Shown: positions 9,645 to 19,742, numbered from the stretch's first letter. The stretch is 64,000 bases of DNA from Labilibaculum sp. DW002 (GCF_029029525.1 NZ_JAKJSC010000001.1:682001-746000), one strand, 5' to 3'. Program-made: numbers and translations. The notes: a model not told the origin generated them from the sequence alone.

Positions 9645-11201
9645 CTATTCTTTTACAAGTATCAATTCTAATTCTTCCAAAGATTTTCCTTTCGTTTCAG
9701 GTAGCATAAAAAAGACAAACACGAGTCCTATTGCTCCAAAGATTCCATAAATGAGAAAGGTTGTTGCATTCCCAAAATTCATCTGTTCCCATGGAAACAC
9801 AAGTTGAACGAGGAAGCTTACTCCTGAATTGATCAAACCAACAAAGGAAATCGCCAGTCCCCGAATTCGGTTTGGAAATAGCTCTGAAAACAAGACCCAC
9901 ATAACGGGTCCGATAGAAATAGCGAAAGAGGCAACAAAGCCAAGAATCCCAATTAAGACTAACCATGGGTTAATGCTAATTGCTTTCGAGATAAAATCTG
10001 TTTGATGCTCTTTAAAAGCCTTATCGCTTATATTATTTTTTAATGCCTGATTAAAATCCAAATCGCTATAGAAAACGATATTTTGCATTGATGAAAAATT
10101 CTCTGAACCTGCAAATGACTCGCATTCCTGAATATCTTTTTCTGTCAATTGATAAGTTGCTTTGCCAAATCCAGCAGAAAGGATAAACATTGAAATTGCA
10201 ATACCCGTTAAGCCAAAAATCAAAAGTGGTTTTCTTCCAATACGATCGACCAACCAAATAGCAAAAAGTGTAAATACAAGATTGATAAGCCCAACTAGAA
10301 TGGCCTGCGAAAATGAGGCGTCAGTTCCAATTCCAGTCTGTTCAAAGATCATAGGTGCATAAAAGAACACTGAATTGATTCCGGTAATCTGCTGAGTGAC
10401 AGCGATGACAATTCCAATCAACAATACGAGTTTCATGGAAGGCTTAAACAATTCTTTTAGTGAAGTTTTCTCCTTTTGTGGAGATACTTTTATACTTTGA
10501 GTGATCGATTGTAATTGAATTTTTGCTTCTTCAGCTGCCAATGACTTCTCCATCACCTGTAATGCTTCATCATCCAAGCCATTCATCGCTAACCATCTTG
10601 GGCTGCGTGGAACAAAAAACAGAAATATAAAATATATGATTGCAGGTAAGGCTTCCAGTCCTAACATCCAACGCCAATTGTAATTTTTAAACTGTAATAC
10701 TTCAGCCCAGCCTGCATTGGATTTACCCAATTGTAAAATCATGTAATTGGTAAAAAAAGCGACGGATATCCCTAGCACAATATTCAATTGATTTAAAGAA
10801 ACCATCCTTCCCCTCATCTTTGGAGGAGCAATTTCAGCAATGTACATAGGAGCAATAATCAGCGATGCTCCAACACCAAACCCTCCGACCATTCTGGCCA
10901 GAACTAAAAACCAAAAGCTGGGAGCTATCGCTGATCCTATTGCAGAAATAAAATAGAGTGCTGCGGCATATTTAAGAACCGCTCTTCTGCCTAATTTATC
11001 ACTTAAGGGACCAGCCATAAGCATGGCCAAAGTCGCGGTTAGTGTTAGACAGCTAACAGCCCAGCCCAATTGAATTTTTGTCAAATCAAATTGAGGTTCA
11101 ATAAATTTCACAACACCCGATATAACCGACGCATCGAATCCCATTAAGAAACCTCCCAATGCCACTATAAACGATACAAAAACTGTATATCTTAAATTCA
11201 T
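9645..11201 (-). CDS. MFS sugar porter family transporter
   Basis: Inner-membrane sugar importer with 12 predicted membrane segments. Sugar-porter hallmarks are present: GFLMGFDASVISG near the N-terminus, DKLGRRAVL after TM2, PMYIAEIAPPKMRGR, PRSPRWLAM at the end of the first half, QQITGINSVFFYAP in TM7, DRIGRKPLL, and PETKGKSLEELE at the C-terminus. An unusual hydrophilic insert of about 65 residues (roughly 350-415) interrupts the loop between TM9 and TM10 and would face the periplasm. It lies 38 bp upstream of the phosphorylase gene, so it probably imports glucose or laminari-oligosaccharides for that enzyme. Cargo is inferred. Confidence 0.88.
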   Translation of the reverse strand: MNLRYTVFVSFIVALGGFLMGFDASVISGVVKFIEPQFDLTKIQLGWAVSCLTLTATLAMLMAGPLSDKLGRRAVLKYAAALYFISAIGSAIAPSFWFLVLARMVGGFGVGASLIIAPMYIAEIAPPKMRGRMVSLNQLNIVLGISVAFFTNYMILQLGKSNAGWAEVLQFKNYNWRWMLGLEALPAIIYFIFLFFVPRSPRWLAMNGLDDEALQVMEKSLAAEEAKIQLQSITQSIKVSPQKEKTSLKELFKPSMKLVLLIGIVIAVTQQITGINSVFFYAPMIFEQTGIGTDASFSQAILVGLINLVFTLFAIWLVDRIGRKPLLIFGLTGIAISMFILSAGFGKATYQLTEKDIQECESFAGSENFSSMQNIVFYSDLDFNQALKNNISDKAFKEHQTDFISKAISINPWLVLIGILGFVASFAISIGPVMWVLFSELFPNRIRGLAISFVGLINSGVSFLVQLVFPWEQMNFGNATTFLIYGIFGAIGLVFVFFMLPETKGKSLEELELILVKE

Positions 11202-11251
11202 ATATTCTAAGCTTGTTTTAAATTCATTACACCATTTAGTAATGAGGGAGA

Positions 11252-12091
11252 TTATTTTTTCTGATATATTCTGACATAGTCAACTTGCATACTTTGAGGG
11301 AATGCATCTTCATCAATCCCTTGTACATTGCCCCAAGCGCCACCTACAGCTACATTAAGAATCAGATAGAATGGTTTGACATATGGCCATTTTGATTTGC
11401 CCAGACCTTCATTTTTATACTCAAAATAAAGTTTGTCATCGACATAAGCCCTCATAACATCTGGCGTCCATTCACATATATAGGAATGAAATTTTTCAGC
11501 CACATCAGATATATGTATTGTGTCAGTTTGCTGTGTCCCAGTCTGCCACTGATAATCTGCTGAGTGAGCCGAAGCATGAATGGTTCCTAAGTTGTGTCCC
11601 ACATGTTCCATAATGTCGATTTCACCAATATTTGGCCAATTCCCATCATTATAGGTCCAGCCATCTGGCATCATCCATATGGCAGACCAAGTTCCTCTTC
11701 CCTTTGGAAGTTTAGCTCGCACTTCTATTTTTCCATGTAGCCAACTTGTTTTTGAATTTAAGCGTGCCGAAGTATATTCTTTTCCATCTTTTTGCTCTTT
11801 TAAGGCAATGATATTTAGGAATCCACCTTCAACCCAGGCATTTTCTTTTTTGGCGTTGGTATAATATTGATCTTCATTATTACCCCATCCGTCAGCATTA
11901 CCTTCGGTATCGTAAATCCATAGGGTTGAATCGGGTAAACCCGTATAATCAAACTCATCGCTCCAAACCAATTCATAAGTATCCTTTTGAGAGTCTTCGG
12001 CCTTTTCTGAATTGGTTTCTGATTTTTTCCAATTGCAGCTTGACAAAAGGAATAAAACTCCAGATAATATGATTGTATGTTTTAGTAGCAT
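11252..12091 (-). CDS. GH16 laminarinase-type lipoprotein
   Basis: Secreted endo-beta-1,3(4)-glucanase of 279 residues. The leader ends LLSSC (Cys19), a lipobox, followed by a short polar linker. A single GH16 jelly-roll starts at LVWSDEFDYTG (41-51). The catalytic signature GEIDIMEHVG gives nucleophile Glu157, Asp159 and acid/base Glu162, with the extra Met of the laminarinase-type E-[ILV]-D-[IVAF]-M-E motif. GRGTWSAIWMMP and the terminal FPQSMQVDYVRIYQ are also typical. It follows the PKD-GH16 gene by 24 bp and is in the same transcription unit. As a lipoprotein it should cut the glucan near the outer membrane or in the periplasm. Confidence 0.93.
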   Translation of the reverse strand: MLLKHTIILSGVLFLLSSCNWKKSETNSEKAEDSQKDTYELVWSDEFDYTGLPDSTLWIYDTEGNADGWGNNEDQYYTNAKKENAWVEGGFLNIIALKEQKDGKEYTSARLNSKTSWLHGKIEVRAKLPKGRGTWSAIWMMPDGWTYNDGNWPNIGEIDIMEHVGHNLGTIHASAHSADYQWQTGTQQTDTIHISDVAEKFHSYICEWTPDVMRAYVDDKLYFEYKNEGLGKSKWPYVKPFYLILNVAVGGAWGNVQGIDEDAFPQSMQVDYVRIYQKK

Positions 12092-12115
12092 GATGTCTAT
12101 TTTGAAGTTTTTCGT

Positions 12116-13456
12116 TTACTGATAAACTCTTACATAATCAATTTCCATAGTTTGAGGAAAGATTGTATTGTCAATTCCCTGTGCACCACCCCAGTTTCCG
12201 CCAACAGCTACATTTAAAATGAAGAATTGAGCTTTATCAAATGGCCAATTGCTATCCGTTTTTGAAGTTGGGTTATAGGTGTGAGTAATATTTCCTGGAG
12301 TATCGATATAAAATACGATTGCATCTTCATCCCATAGCAATCCATAAATATGAAACTCTTCTTCTGCAGTTTCTAAAGCTTTACTACTGCCGTTCCCATT
12401 TGAGCCAAAACCCGAAGTTGTATGTACAGTAGCATGAACCACATCAGGTTCATATCCTACGTATTCCATAATATCAATCTCACCACATGCAGGCCAACTT
12501 ACGGTACTTATATCTTCACCTAACATCCATATTGCTGGCCAGATTCCTTTTCCTGAAGGCAATTTGGCGCGAATTTCCATTCGTCCATAGGTAAAGCTTT
12601 GTTTGCCTTTTGAGATCATTCTTGTAGATGTATATGATCCAGCAGCTTTATTTTCGTTTACTTTTTTGGCAGTAATAACCAGTTTTCCATCAACGATTTC
12701 AGCATTATCGCCATTGGTGTAATTTTGTAATTCGTTGTTGCCCCATCCACTAGCTCCAGTTTCAAAGGTCCAATAATCTGTATTTATGCTTGTGCCATCA
12801 AACTCATCCGACCAAACTAGTGTCATGTTATCCAGATAATCTGGATCATCTTGAGCGATGCTTATTTGTTTTGTTAAAATCTTTTCGACATCACCCTTAT
12901 AGACGTGCAATTCAATATCATATGTTCCCGCTTTGTGTAAATAGATTTCAGTCTGATCGATATTATCTCCTGTAATATCCTTATCATTATATCTCCATGA
13001 TATATGATCGTAATCACCTGTTGTTGTATTGTTTAACATGACAAAATTAGGTTTTGCCTCATTTATTGTATAGGTAAAATCAGCAACAAAAACATCCTGA
13101 GCAATACTTACTGTTTTTGTTACATTCTTATTATTAGACAGAACATTATCAGGTCCCCAAAGCGTTAACTGAACTTGGTAATCTCCTTTTTCCGAGTAGA
13201 AAATGGTATAATCTTTTGTACTAGCTCTTACCTTTTCGGAAATCTCTCCATTCCCAAAATCCCATTGCATAAATAAATACGATCCTGTACTTGTATTTGA
13301 AAAGACAATCTTATTTGCGTCATTCACATCTTCAGTAAATGTAAAATCAGGTGTATAAGTTTCATCATCATCACTTTTGCTACATGATAGAAATGTAGAA
13401 ACAAAAAGTATTGACAAGAATATCTTGACAAGTGAAAGTAAATGGAATTTTTTCAT
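12116..13456 (-). CDS. PKD-PKD-GH16 laminarinase-type lipoprotein
   Basis: Multi-domain secreted glucanase of 446 residues. A lipobox (TFLSC, Cys25) is followed by a run of acidic residues, a common surface-export context in Bacteroidota. Two PKD-type beta-sandwich domains follow (about 35-118 with QWDFGNGEISE, and about 122-202 with ISWRYNDKDITG), then a GH16 catalytic domain from about 210 with GEIDIMEYVG (Glu326, Asp328, Glu331). The C-terminal FPQTMEIDYVRVYQ completes the GH16 fold. It probably makes the first cuts in the polymer at the cell surface, with the PKD domains acting as spacers or binding modules. Its start lies 111 bp after the stop of the SusD-linked lipoprotein, with two hairpins in between. 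Confidence 0.92.
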   Translation of the reverse strand: MKKFHLLSLVKIFLSILFVSTFLSCSKSDDDETYTPDFTFTEDVNDANKIVFSNTSTGSYLFMQWDFGNGEISEKVRASTKDYTIFYSEKGDYQVQLTLWGPDNVLSNNKNVTKTVSIAQDVFVADFTYTINEAKPNFVMLNNTTTGDYDHISWRYNDKDITGDNIDQTEIYLHKAGTYDIELHVYKGDVEKILTKQISIAQDDPDYLDNMTLVWSDEFDGTSINTDYWTFETGASGWGNNELQNYTNGDNAEIVDGKLVITAKKVNENKAAGSYTSTRMISKGKQSFTYGRMEIRAKLPSGKGIWPAIWMLGEDISTVSWPACGEIDIMEYVGYEPDVVHATVHTTSGFGSNGNGSSKALETAEEEFHIYGLLWDEDAIVFYIDTPGNITHTYNPTSKTDSNWPFDKAQFFILNVAVGGNWGGAQGIDNTIFPQTMEIDYVRVYQ

Positions 13457-13512
13457 AAGGATTTGTATTGGTAAGTCCTCTACTATATCGTAAAAGACTT
13501 TTATTCAAAATA

Positions 13513-13559
13513 CCGCTATAGCGGATAAATTTTGCTGGAGCACTAAAAGTGCTCCAGCA
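13513..13559 (-). promoter_or_regulatory. Two intercistronic hairpins between binding lipoprotein and GH16 gene
   Basis: A perfect 12-base palindrome CCGCTATAGCGG (13513-13524) lies next to a perfect 12-bp stem with a 3-base loop (arms 13533-13544 and 13548-13559, TGCTGGAGCACT). On the minus transcript the large hairpin follows the lipoprotein stop by 8 bases and is followed by AAAATTT rather than a U-run. It may protect the susCD portion of the mRNA or reduce read-through into the enzyme genes. Confidence 0.6.
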
Positions 13560-13567
13560 TAATATAA

Positions 13568-14971
13568 TTATGGTAGTAGTTTAAAATCATCGATGTAGAA
13601 CAGTCCTGTATTACAGTGACCTTCCGCACCTAATTGAATAACAACCTGATCAAAATCAACACGATCGGTAACATCACTATAATCAAATGTCAATTCAACC
13701 CATTGTCCAAACTGATCTGCAGTTAAAGTATGACTACGAACTTGCTGTGTCTGCCATGCATTTCCGCCCAAAGAACTGTCTTGAAGCTTCACGTCAACTT
13801 GAGGCTTCAAATTATGCTCTGCAAGCCAATCTGTTCCAGGATTACATTCTGTAACATAGTCGTTAAAAGCAGGTATAAATACCTTCATTGTGAATTGATT
13901 TCTTGTTGATAAATCAATTTTATAATCAAGTACAGTAAGAACATTTGTCCACTCACCTGCGCCTTTTTGATACTTCACAATTTTCTCTGATGAATTCACA
14001 TCTGATGGAGCAAAGTTATCGATGATATCAAAACCTTCGATGTCTTTAGTTTCCCAAACAACATTACCATTTCCTTCGAAATCATCAGAGATATCATTAC
14101 TCTCCAACTCTTTAACAACTGGTTCTGGTTCTGGTGTCAATTTATCAACTGGTCTAAATCTTGTAAACCAATAAAAGTTTGATTTTGTATCCCAAAATGC
14201 TACTTCTAATAAATCTTCTGTAAGGGTCATGATTTCATATTCCGATGCACCAGCATAGTATCCTAAGAAACCACCACCTGTTACATTCAAAATATCGCCT
14301 GCTACTGTACAAACAAAATCACCACCATCAAAAGGCATAATGAAATCACCACCTGAAGGTTCTTCGTTACCAGCAGTAGTACCTAAGTCGGAAGCCCAAG
14401 CACCATTTGCATATACTAAACCATTAGTTACTTGAGTCACAGTTAATCCTGACGCAGTAATTTTAAAGGTAAATCGATCATCATATAAACTTCTGTCAGC
14501 TTTATCGTTTACAGCAGCTCCATACCATTCTACAGGATTTGCTATCGTTGGTCCTAGGCCAAAATGAGCTTTTGAATAGGCATCAATTGCCCATGTTTGT
14601 TCACCACTTCCAATTAACTCATCGTAAGGATATCCAGAAAGAAAAGAAGGATTATCAACATCTGTTGTAATTTTATCTTCTACTACGGTTACTCCACCTT
14701 GAGATATAACTGTTAGCGTAACAGTGTAAGTTCCTGCAAAAGTATAACGTGCAGTTACGGTATTCCCTTTTTGGGTAACGCCATTTCCAAAATCCCAAAT
14801 AGAGCTTACACCAGGAGTATTGTTATATAGGGTATACTCATTTGTAACATCTGTTGCATTGTATCCCCATTCGATTTGTTCTGCCATTAGGTTCTCTTGC
14901 GCACTGTACTCATCTGGAGAACAAGACACAACAACCGTTAAAAGCAAAATAAAATATAATATTTTTTTCAT
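13568..14971 (-). CDS. PKD-domain surface glycan-binding lipoprotein (SusE-position)
   Basis: Lipoprotein of 467 residues (lipobox VVVSC, Cys17) directly downstream of SusD, the usual place for a SusE/F-like surface glycan-binding protein. An N-terminal PKD-type domain (about 30-105) carries SSIWDFGNGVTQKG. A middle region (about 115-275) has LIGSGEQTWAIDAYSKAHFG, often seen in Bacteroidota proteins next to laminarin-type SusCD pairs. The C-terminal part (about 290-467) has a beta-sandwich look, with aromatic residues and the closing FYIDDFKLLP typical of carbohydrate-binding modules. No catalytic motif is seen. Binding of beta-1,3-glucan is inferred from position. Confidence 0.82.
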   Translation of the reverse strand: MKKILYFILLLTVVVSCSPDEYSAQENLMAEQIEWGYNATDVTNEYTLYNNTPGVSSIWDFGNGVTQKGNTVTARYTFAGTYTVTLTVISQGGVTVVEDKITTDVDNPSFLSGYPYDELIGSGEQTWAIDAYSKAHFGLGPTIANPVEWYGAAVNDKADRSLYDDRFTFKITASGLTVTQVTNGLVYANGAWASDLGTTAGNEEPSGGDFIMPFDGGDFVCTVAGDILNVTGGGFLGYYAGASEYEIMTLTEDLLEVAFWDTKSNFYWFTRFRPVDKLTPEPEPVVKELESNDISDDFEGNGNVVWETKDIEGFDIIDNFAPSDVNSSEKIVKYQKGAGEWTNVLTVLDYKIDLSTRNQFTMKVFIPAFNDYVTECNPGTDWLAEHNLKPQVDVKLQDSSLGGNAWQTQQVRSHTLTADQFGQWVELTFDYSDVTDRVDFDQVVIQLGAEGHCNTGLFYIDDFKLLP

Positions 14972-15045
14972 AATTTGATTTTTAAATAATTACCATATAA
15001 GTCTAGAAATTTATCACTCTTTTAAATGATTTAACCTCTAACCTA

Positions 15046-16608
15046 TTAATAACCATCGTTTTGCTCTAACATAAAGTTCGAAAGTGCAATTTCCGTTGAA
15101 GGAATTGGCCAAAATCCTCTGGCTGCAGAATTTACAGCAGAATCATAAATACCACCTAGGTTTGTAACCTGAACAGCACTTTCAAGAACTGGCATACCTC
15201 TTCGAAGTAAATCCCAATATCTGATTCCCTCTAAAGCAAATTCTAATTTTCTTTCTTCAAAAATTTGATCTAAAGTCACTGAACTAACAGGAGAGTAAGA
15301 TTCAAAAGCACGAGAACGAACTTTATTGTAATGAATCGCTGCTGTTGCATTCGAACCAATGTGAAATTCCATTTCGGCAGCCATTAGTAAAACATCAGCA
15401 TAACGAATTGAGATGTAATTTTGAGGGAAATTAAGTTGCTCTTGTCCAACTGCAGGAACTTGACTTTTTAGACCTGCATATTTTTTATTCAAGTAACCAG
15501 TATACTGATCTGCCTCTTCAAAATTTCCTTCTCCTAATTCGGCTACCATATCAAGCAATGTAAAATCACGTCGAAGGTCACCATCTTGGTATGAATCGTA
15601 AAGCTGCTGTGTAGCTGGTGAAAAACCCCACCCAGAATAATATTCTGAATCAGATGTTGTTCCTCGTGGACCAACAAAAACTACCATTTTGTTACCAATA
15701 TCGAAAGGTGCACTATACCACTGCCATCCTTCTCCTTGATTTGAAAATTGTACTTCAAAGATTCCTTCTATTGAATTCTCAACCCATGAGTCGGTAAATT
15801 CAGAATGTCCCCAAAGGTTTCCAAAATCAGGTAAAAGATCAGCACCACTATTGGTGATAATTTCATTTAGGTAAGTTAAAACCTTAGCACCAGTAACATC
15901 ACCTGGCATTGTAGTGCTAGCATTTTTACTACCATAAACACCATCATAAAAAAGGTACATTCTAGCTAATAATGCTCGAGGAGCCCATTCAGTTATTCTC
16001 CCTTTTTCATCATTACTATAAGTAACATCTTTTAAGTAAGTAATAGAAGTTTCCAAATCGCTTGCGATTTGAGCATACACTTCATCAACAGGTGCTGCAG
16101 CTTGTGAATATTCAGAAGTTGCAAGTGTTTTTGTTATCAAAGGTACATTCTCAAAAGTACGAACTAAGTTGGCGTAATAATAGGCTCGCAAGAATAGAGC
16201 TTCACCCTTGAGTTGTGTCTTCAATTCTTCTGTCATCTCCGATGCATCAACCTTTTCCAAAAAGACATTTGCACCATAAACACCGGCATAACTATCATTC
16301 CACATAGCGCTCCACATTCCTTCTGAAGGAGTAGTTAAACCTCTGTCGGCTTTTTTTCCTCCAACTCCATCGGTAGCAGATCCACCTCCACCATAAGCAT
16401 CATCTGAAACGATATCCATGGTTAACTGTAAACTCTCTCCCCAATTTCTTTGCAATGGTTCATAAGCAGCAATTAATGCTCTAAACATATCGTCTTCTGT
16501 ACGATAGAAACTTTCTTCAGTCTGCTCTGTTACTGGACTCTTTTCGAGATAGTCGTCACAGCCCATGAAAGTAACAGCAAAAAGAAGTATATAAATTATC
16601 TTTTTCAT
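15046..16608 (-). CDS. SusD/RagB family outer-membrane lipoprotein
   Basis: Surface lipoprotein that caps its SusC partner and captures oligosaccharides. The leader ends AVTFMGC (Cys17), followed by DDYLEKSPVTEQTEESFY, the standard SusD start. TPR-like helices and RAYYYANLVRTFENVPLIT (145-163) are family hallmarks, and EERKLEFALEGIRYWDLLRRG near the C-terminus (split across residues 451-471) is the strongest SusD signature. It begins 27 bp after the SusC stop and the two are certainly co-transcribed. Neighbouring GH16, GH17 and GH149-like genes point to a beta-1,3-glucan ligand. Confidence 0.95.
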   Translation of the reverse strand: MKKIIYILLFAVTFMGCDDYLEKSPVTEQTEESFYRTEDDMFRALIAAYEPLQRNWGESLQLTMDIVSDDAYGGGGSATDGVGGKKADRGLTTPSEGMWSAMWNDSYAGVYGANVFLEKVDASEMTEELKTQLKGEALFLRAYYYANLVRTFENVPLITKTLATSEYSQAAAPVDEVYAQIASDLETSITYLKDVTYSNDEKGRITEWAPRALLARMYLFYDGVYGSKNASTTMPGDVTGAKVLTYLNEIITNSGADLLPDFGNLWGHSEFTDSWVENSIEGIFEVQFSNQGEGWQWYSAPFDIGNKMVVFVGPRGTTSDSEYYSGWGFSPATQQLYDSYQDGDLRRDFTLLDMVAELGEGNFEEADQYTGYLNKKYAGLKSQVPAVGQEQLNFPQNYISIRYADVLLMAAEMEFHIGSNATAAIHYNKVRSRAFESYSPVSSVTLDQIFEERKLEFALEGIRYWDLLRRGMPVLESAVQVTNLGGIYDSAVNSAARGFWPIPSTEIALSNFMLEQNDGY

Positions 16609-16635
16609 TGTTTTTGTTTTATCTGTTAAAATATC

Positions 16636-19600
16636 TTAGAAAGTAATATTAGCACCTACTGTAAAAACTCTAGCTTGAGGATAAATCCCTTGATCTACAC
16701 CTGTGTAGAACACATTACCATTGTTTCCAATTTCAGGTTCCAATCCAGAATACTCAGTGAATGTTAATAGATTATCTCCAGAAACATATAGTCTAAACTT
16801 CTCAATATGAAGCTTATTCAAAACTGATTTTGGTAAAGTATATCCAATCTGCAAATTTTTAAGTCTTATGTAATCTGCATCTTCAACCATATAATCAGAG
16901 AAATTACCTCTGTTGTTATTGTTATCGCTCCAAGACACTTTAGGAGTTGAGTTCGTAGAACCTTCTCCAGTCCAACGATCAAGAACAGATGTTTGGTAAT
17001 TGGCATTAGGTAAATCGTAACGACGAGTTGCATCAACAATTTGATTGCCAAAAACTCCGTACCAGAACATACTTAAATCGAAATTCTTATATGAAAAGTT
17101 TAGATTTAAACCAATTGTAAAATCAGGATGTGGATCACCTAAATTGATTCTATCTGCATCATCCATAACACCATCTCCATTTTGGTCAACATAAACTAAA
17201 TCACCAGGAGTTGCACTTGGTTGATGAGTTCCATTTGCATCAATTTGTGCTTGATTTTGATAGATACCATTAGTTTCCCATCCCCAGAAGTAACCAATAG
17301 GTTCACCTTCTTTAGCGATTGTTAAATTTTTCATTCCTGAAGGACCAATATTTACATTACCATAAATAATTCCTTCATCGTTGTTAATCTTTAACATTTC
17401 GTTTTTGTTAGCCGAAAAGTTAAGTGTACCACCATAAGAAAAATCATTTGAGCGACCATTGTATCCTAATAATGCTTCAAAACCTCTATTTTGAACAGTT
17501 CCACCATTTACAGTTGGTGCACTGTTACCAATATATCCAGGGATTGGTGCATCAATTAAAAGATCTTTCGTTCTCTTGTCGTAATAATCTAGATTCATGT
17601 AGAAATTTGAACCGAAACGAATATCAAGACCTATATCTGTTTGTTCTGAAGTTTCCCACTTAAGATCTGGATTGGCAATTTTAGAAGGCGAAGAACCATT
17701 TACAATAGTACCTGCATTAAAAGTATAGTTGTGATTATTTGCTATAGAAGACAAGTATCTAAAGTTTCCAATATTCTCGTTTCCATTTTGTCCCCAACTT
17801 GCTCTTACTTTAACAAAAGTGATTGGGCCAAGCTTCTCCTTCAAGAAATCTTCTTCCGATAAAATCCAACCAGTAGAAATTGAAGGGAAAATAGCATAAC
17901 GATCGTTTGGTCCAAATCGAGATGATCCATCACGACGAACTGTTACCGATGCCATGTAGCGATCTTTAAAACTGTAGTTAGCACGTCCAAACAAAGACAA
18001 TAAAGAATTTGAATCAAAGGTTCCACCTGCGGACTTACTTTCGATATTACCAACATTATCGATATAAGCATAATCAAGTCCATCAATAATCAACTCACTA
18101 CCACTACCGCTTAGATTCTCATAATCGTTATTGTAAGCAGTTGTTCCTGCAATAACATCAATCTCATGCTCTCCGAAAGTATTGTTATAGTTAATTGTTG
18201 TTTCCCAGTTAGTACTGTACCAGCTATTCATGGTTTTACTAACCTTGGTTTTATCATTCTTTGTAATTGTACTCAATTCAAAAATTGGAGTATAAACATC
18301 ATGCCATTGGTATGCGTAGTCAATACCTAATGAAGTTTTCACTTTTAGGTGATCAACAATTTTGTATTCTGCATAAAGATTAGCTACAATTTTATCCGTT
18401 TTGTATTCATCATTTAGATAAAACATTCCAGCAACAGGATTAACAATTTCCTGCATGTTACGAATAGGTCTTCCAAACTCACCATTTTCATCCATTACCG
18501 TAGCAATTGGATCAATATTAATAGCACGAGCTAATGGAGAATTGTAAACATTGTTAGGATCTACTCCTTGAGAAGTAGAATGAGAATACACCATTGATGT
18601 TCCCATCTTCAACTTCTTATCGTAAGAAGTATAATCTCCTTTTACTCGAAAGTTAACACGCTCATAGCTAGATTTGTCTTCTGATACAATACCATCTTGG
18701 CTAAAGTAAGATAGTGCAGTTGAATACAAAACTTTTTCGCTACCACCATTCAAAGACAATGTGTGACTTTGTATTGGAGCATTCTTTCTGAAAATTTCTT
18801 CTTGCCAATCGGTTCCAGAACCAATACCTGCAATTTCAGAATCTTGAATCCAATCTGCAGAAGTATTATCTCTACCAGCATTCAATAATGATTCGTTAAT
18901 AATCATTGCATAATCCTGTGCATTCAAAACATCCATTTGTCTCCATGCATTCTGAACACCATAATAACCATCATAAGATAGTTTTGCAGCACCTTTTGTT
19001 CCTTGTTTAGTTGTTATAATAACTACCCCGTTTGCACCCCTTGCACCATAAATAGCAGAAGCAGAAGCATCTTTCAAAACCTCCATACTACCGATATCAG
19101 TAGAAGCCAAGTAAGAAATATCGCCTACAGGATTGCCATCAATAATATAAAGTGGCTGAGAATTTCCTGTTGTACCAATACCTCTAATATTTACGGATAA
19201 ACTAGCTCCTGGCTGACCAGAATCCATTGTTACCTGCACACCTGAAACTTGTCCCTGAAGTGCTTGCTCTGCACGTTGGATAGGCATCTTTTGAATATCT
19301 TCTGCTTTAACTGAAGATATAGAACCTGTTACCGAGCTCTTTTTCTGAACACCATAACCAATAACTACGACCTCATCTAAGCCCATATTATCGGTAAGCA
19401 TTACTACATTTATAACTTCCTGCGTTCCAACAGTAAATTCCTGATTGGCAAAGCCCACCATAGAAAACACTAAAGTTGCATCTTCAGGAACTTCTATAGA
19501 AAACTTACCATCAAAATCTGTTGAGGTACCTATTGTAGTTCCTTTTACTACAACTGAAGCAAAAGGGACAGGGCTCCCATCTTCTGCTGCAGTAACGACA

Positions 19601-19677
19601 CCAGTCACCACATTCTGTTGTGCAAAAATCTGCAGGCTAAGAAATGTGAGAAATAAAAACAAAACCGTTTTTTTCAT
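16636..19677 (-). CDS. SusC/RagA family TonB-linked outer-membrane transporter
   Basis: A 1013-residue TonB-dependent transporter. A signal peptide (ending about residue 20, IFAQQN) is followed by a carboxypeptidase-regulatory-like domain (VVTGVVTAAEDGSPVPFASV, 23-42), the TonB-box-like DEVVVIGYG (102-110), and a plug with IRGIGTTGNSQPLYIIDG and SAIYGARGANGVVIITTK. The barrel then ends in VGANITF. It lacks the STN signalling domain, in keeping with control by the separate Y_Y_Y regulator rather than an ECF sigma/anti-sigma pair. It is the first gene of the glucan operon, with a promoter and repeated operator-like motifs upstream. It would import beta-1,3-gluco-oligosaccharides captured by SusD. 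Confidence 0.95.
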   Translation of the reverse strand: MKKTVLFLFLTFLSLQIFAQQNVVTGVVTAAEDGSPVPFASVVVKGTTIGTSTDFDGKFSIEVPEDATLVFSMVGFANQEFTVGTQEVINVVMLTDNMGLDEVVVIGYGVQKKSSVTGSISSVKAEDIQKMPIQRAEQALQGQVSGVQVTMDSGQPGASLSVNIRGIGTTGNSQPLYIIDGNPVGDISYLASTDIGSMEVLKDASASAIYGARGANGVVIITTKQGTKGAAKLSYDGYYGVQNAWRQMDVLNAQDYAMIINESLLNAGRDNTSADWIQDSEIAGIGSGTDWQEEIFRKNAPIQSHTLSLNGGSEKVLYSTALSYFSQDGIVSEDKSSYERVNFRVKGDYTSYDKKLKMGTSMVYSHSTSQGVDPNNVYNSPLARAINIDPIATVMDENGEFGRPIRNMQEIVNPVAGMFYLNDEYKTDKIVANLYAEYKIVDHLKVKTSLGIDYAYQWHDVYTPIFELSTITKNDKTKVSKTMNSWYSTNWETTINYNNTFGEHEIDVIAGTTAYNNDYENLSGSGSELIIDGLDYAYIDNVGNIESKSAGGTFDSNSLLSLFGRANYSFKDRYMASVTVRRDGSSRFGPNDRYAIFPSISTGWILSEEDFLKEKLGPITFVKVRASWGQNGNENIGNFRYLSSIANNHNYTFNAGTIVNGSSPSKIANPDLKWETSEQTDIGLDIRFGSNFYMNLDYYDKRTKDLLIDAPIPGYIGNSAPTVNGGTVQNRGFEALLGYNGRSNDFSYGGTLNFSANKNEMLKINNDEGIIYGNVNIGPSGMKNLTIAKEGEPIGYFWGWETNGIYQNQAQIDANGTHQPSATPGDLVYVDQNGDGVMDDADRINLGDPHPDFTIGLNLNFSYKNFDLSMFWYGVFGNQIVDATRRYDLPNANYQTSVLDRWTGEGSTNSTPKVSWSDNNNNRGNFSDYMVEDADYIRLKNLQIGYTLPKSVLNKLHIEKFRLYVSGDNLLTFTEYSGLEPEIGNNGNVFYTGVDQGIYPQARVFTVGANITF

Positions 19678-19742
19678 AAAATATCAGTTTAGGTTAAAAA
19701 TTCGTTCGATGCTCTGTTTCCCAGTTTACACCTACAACGATT

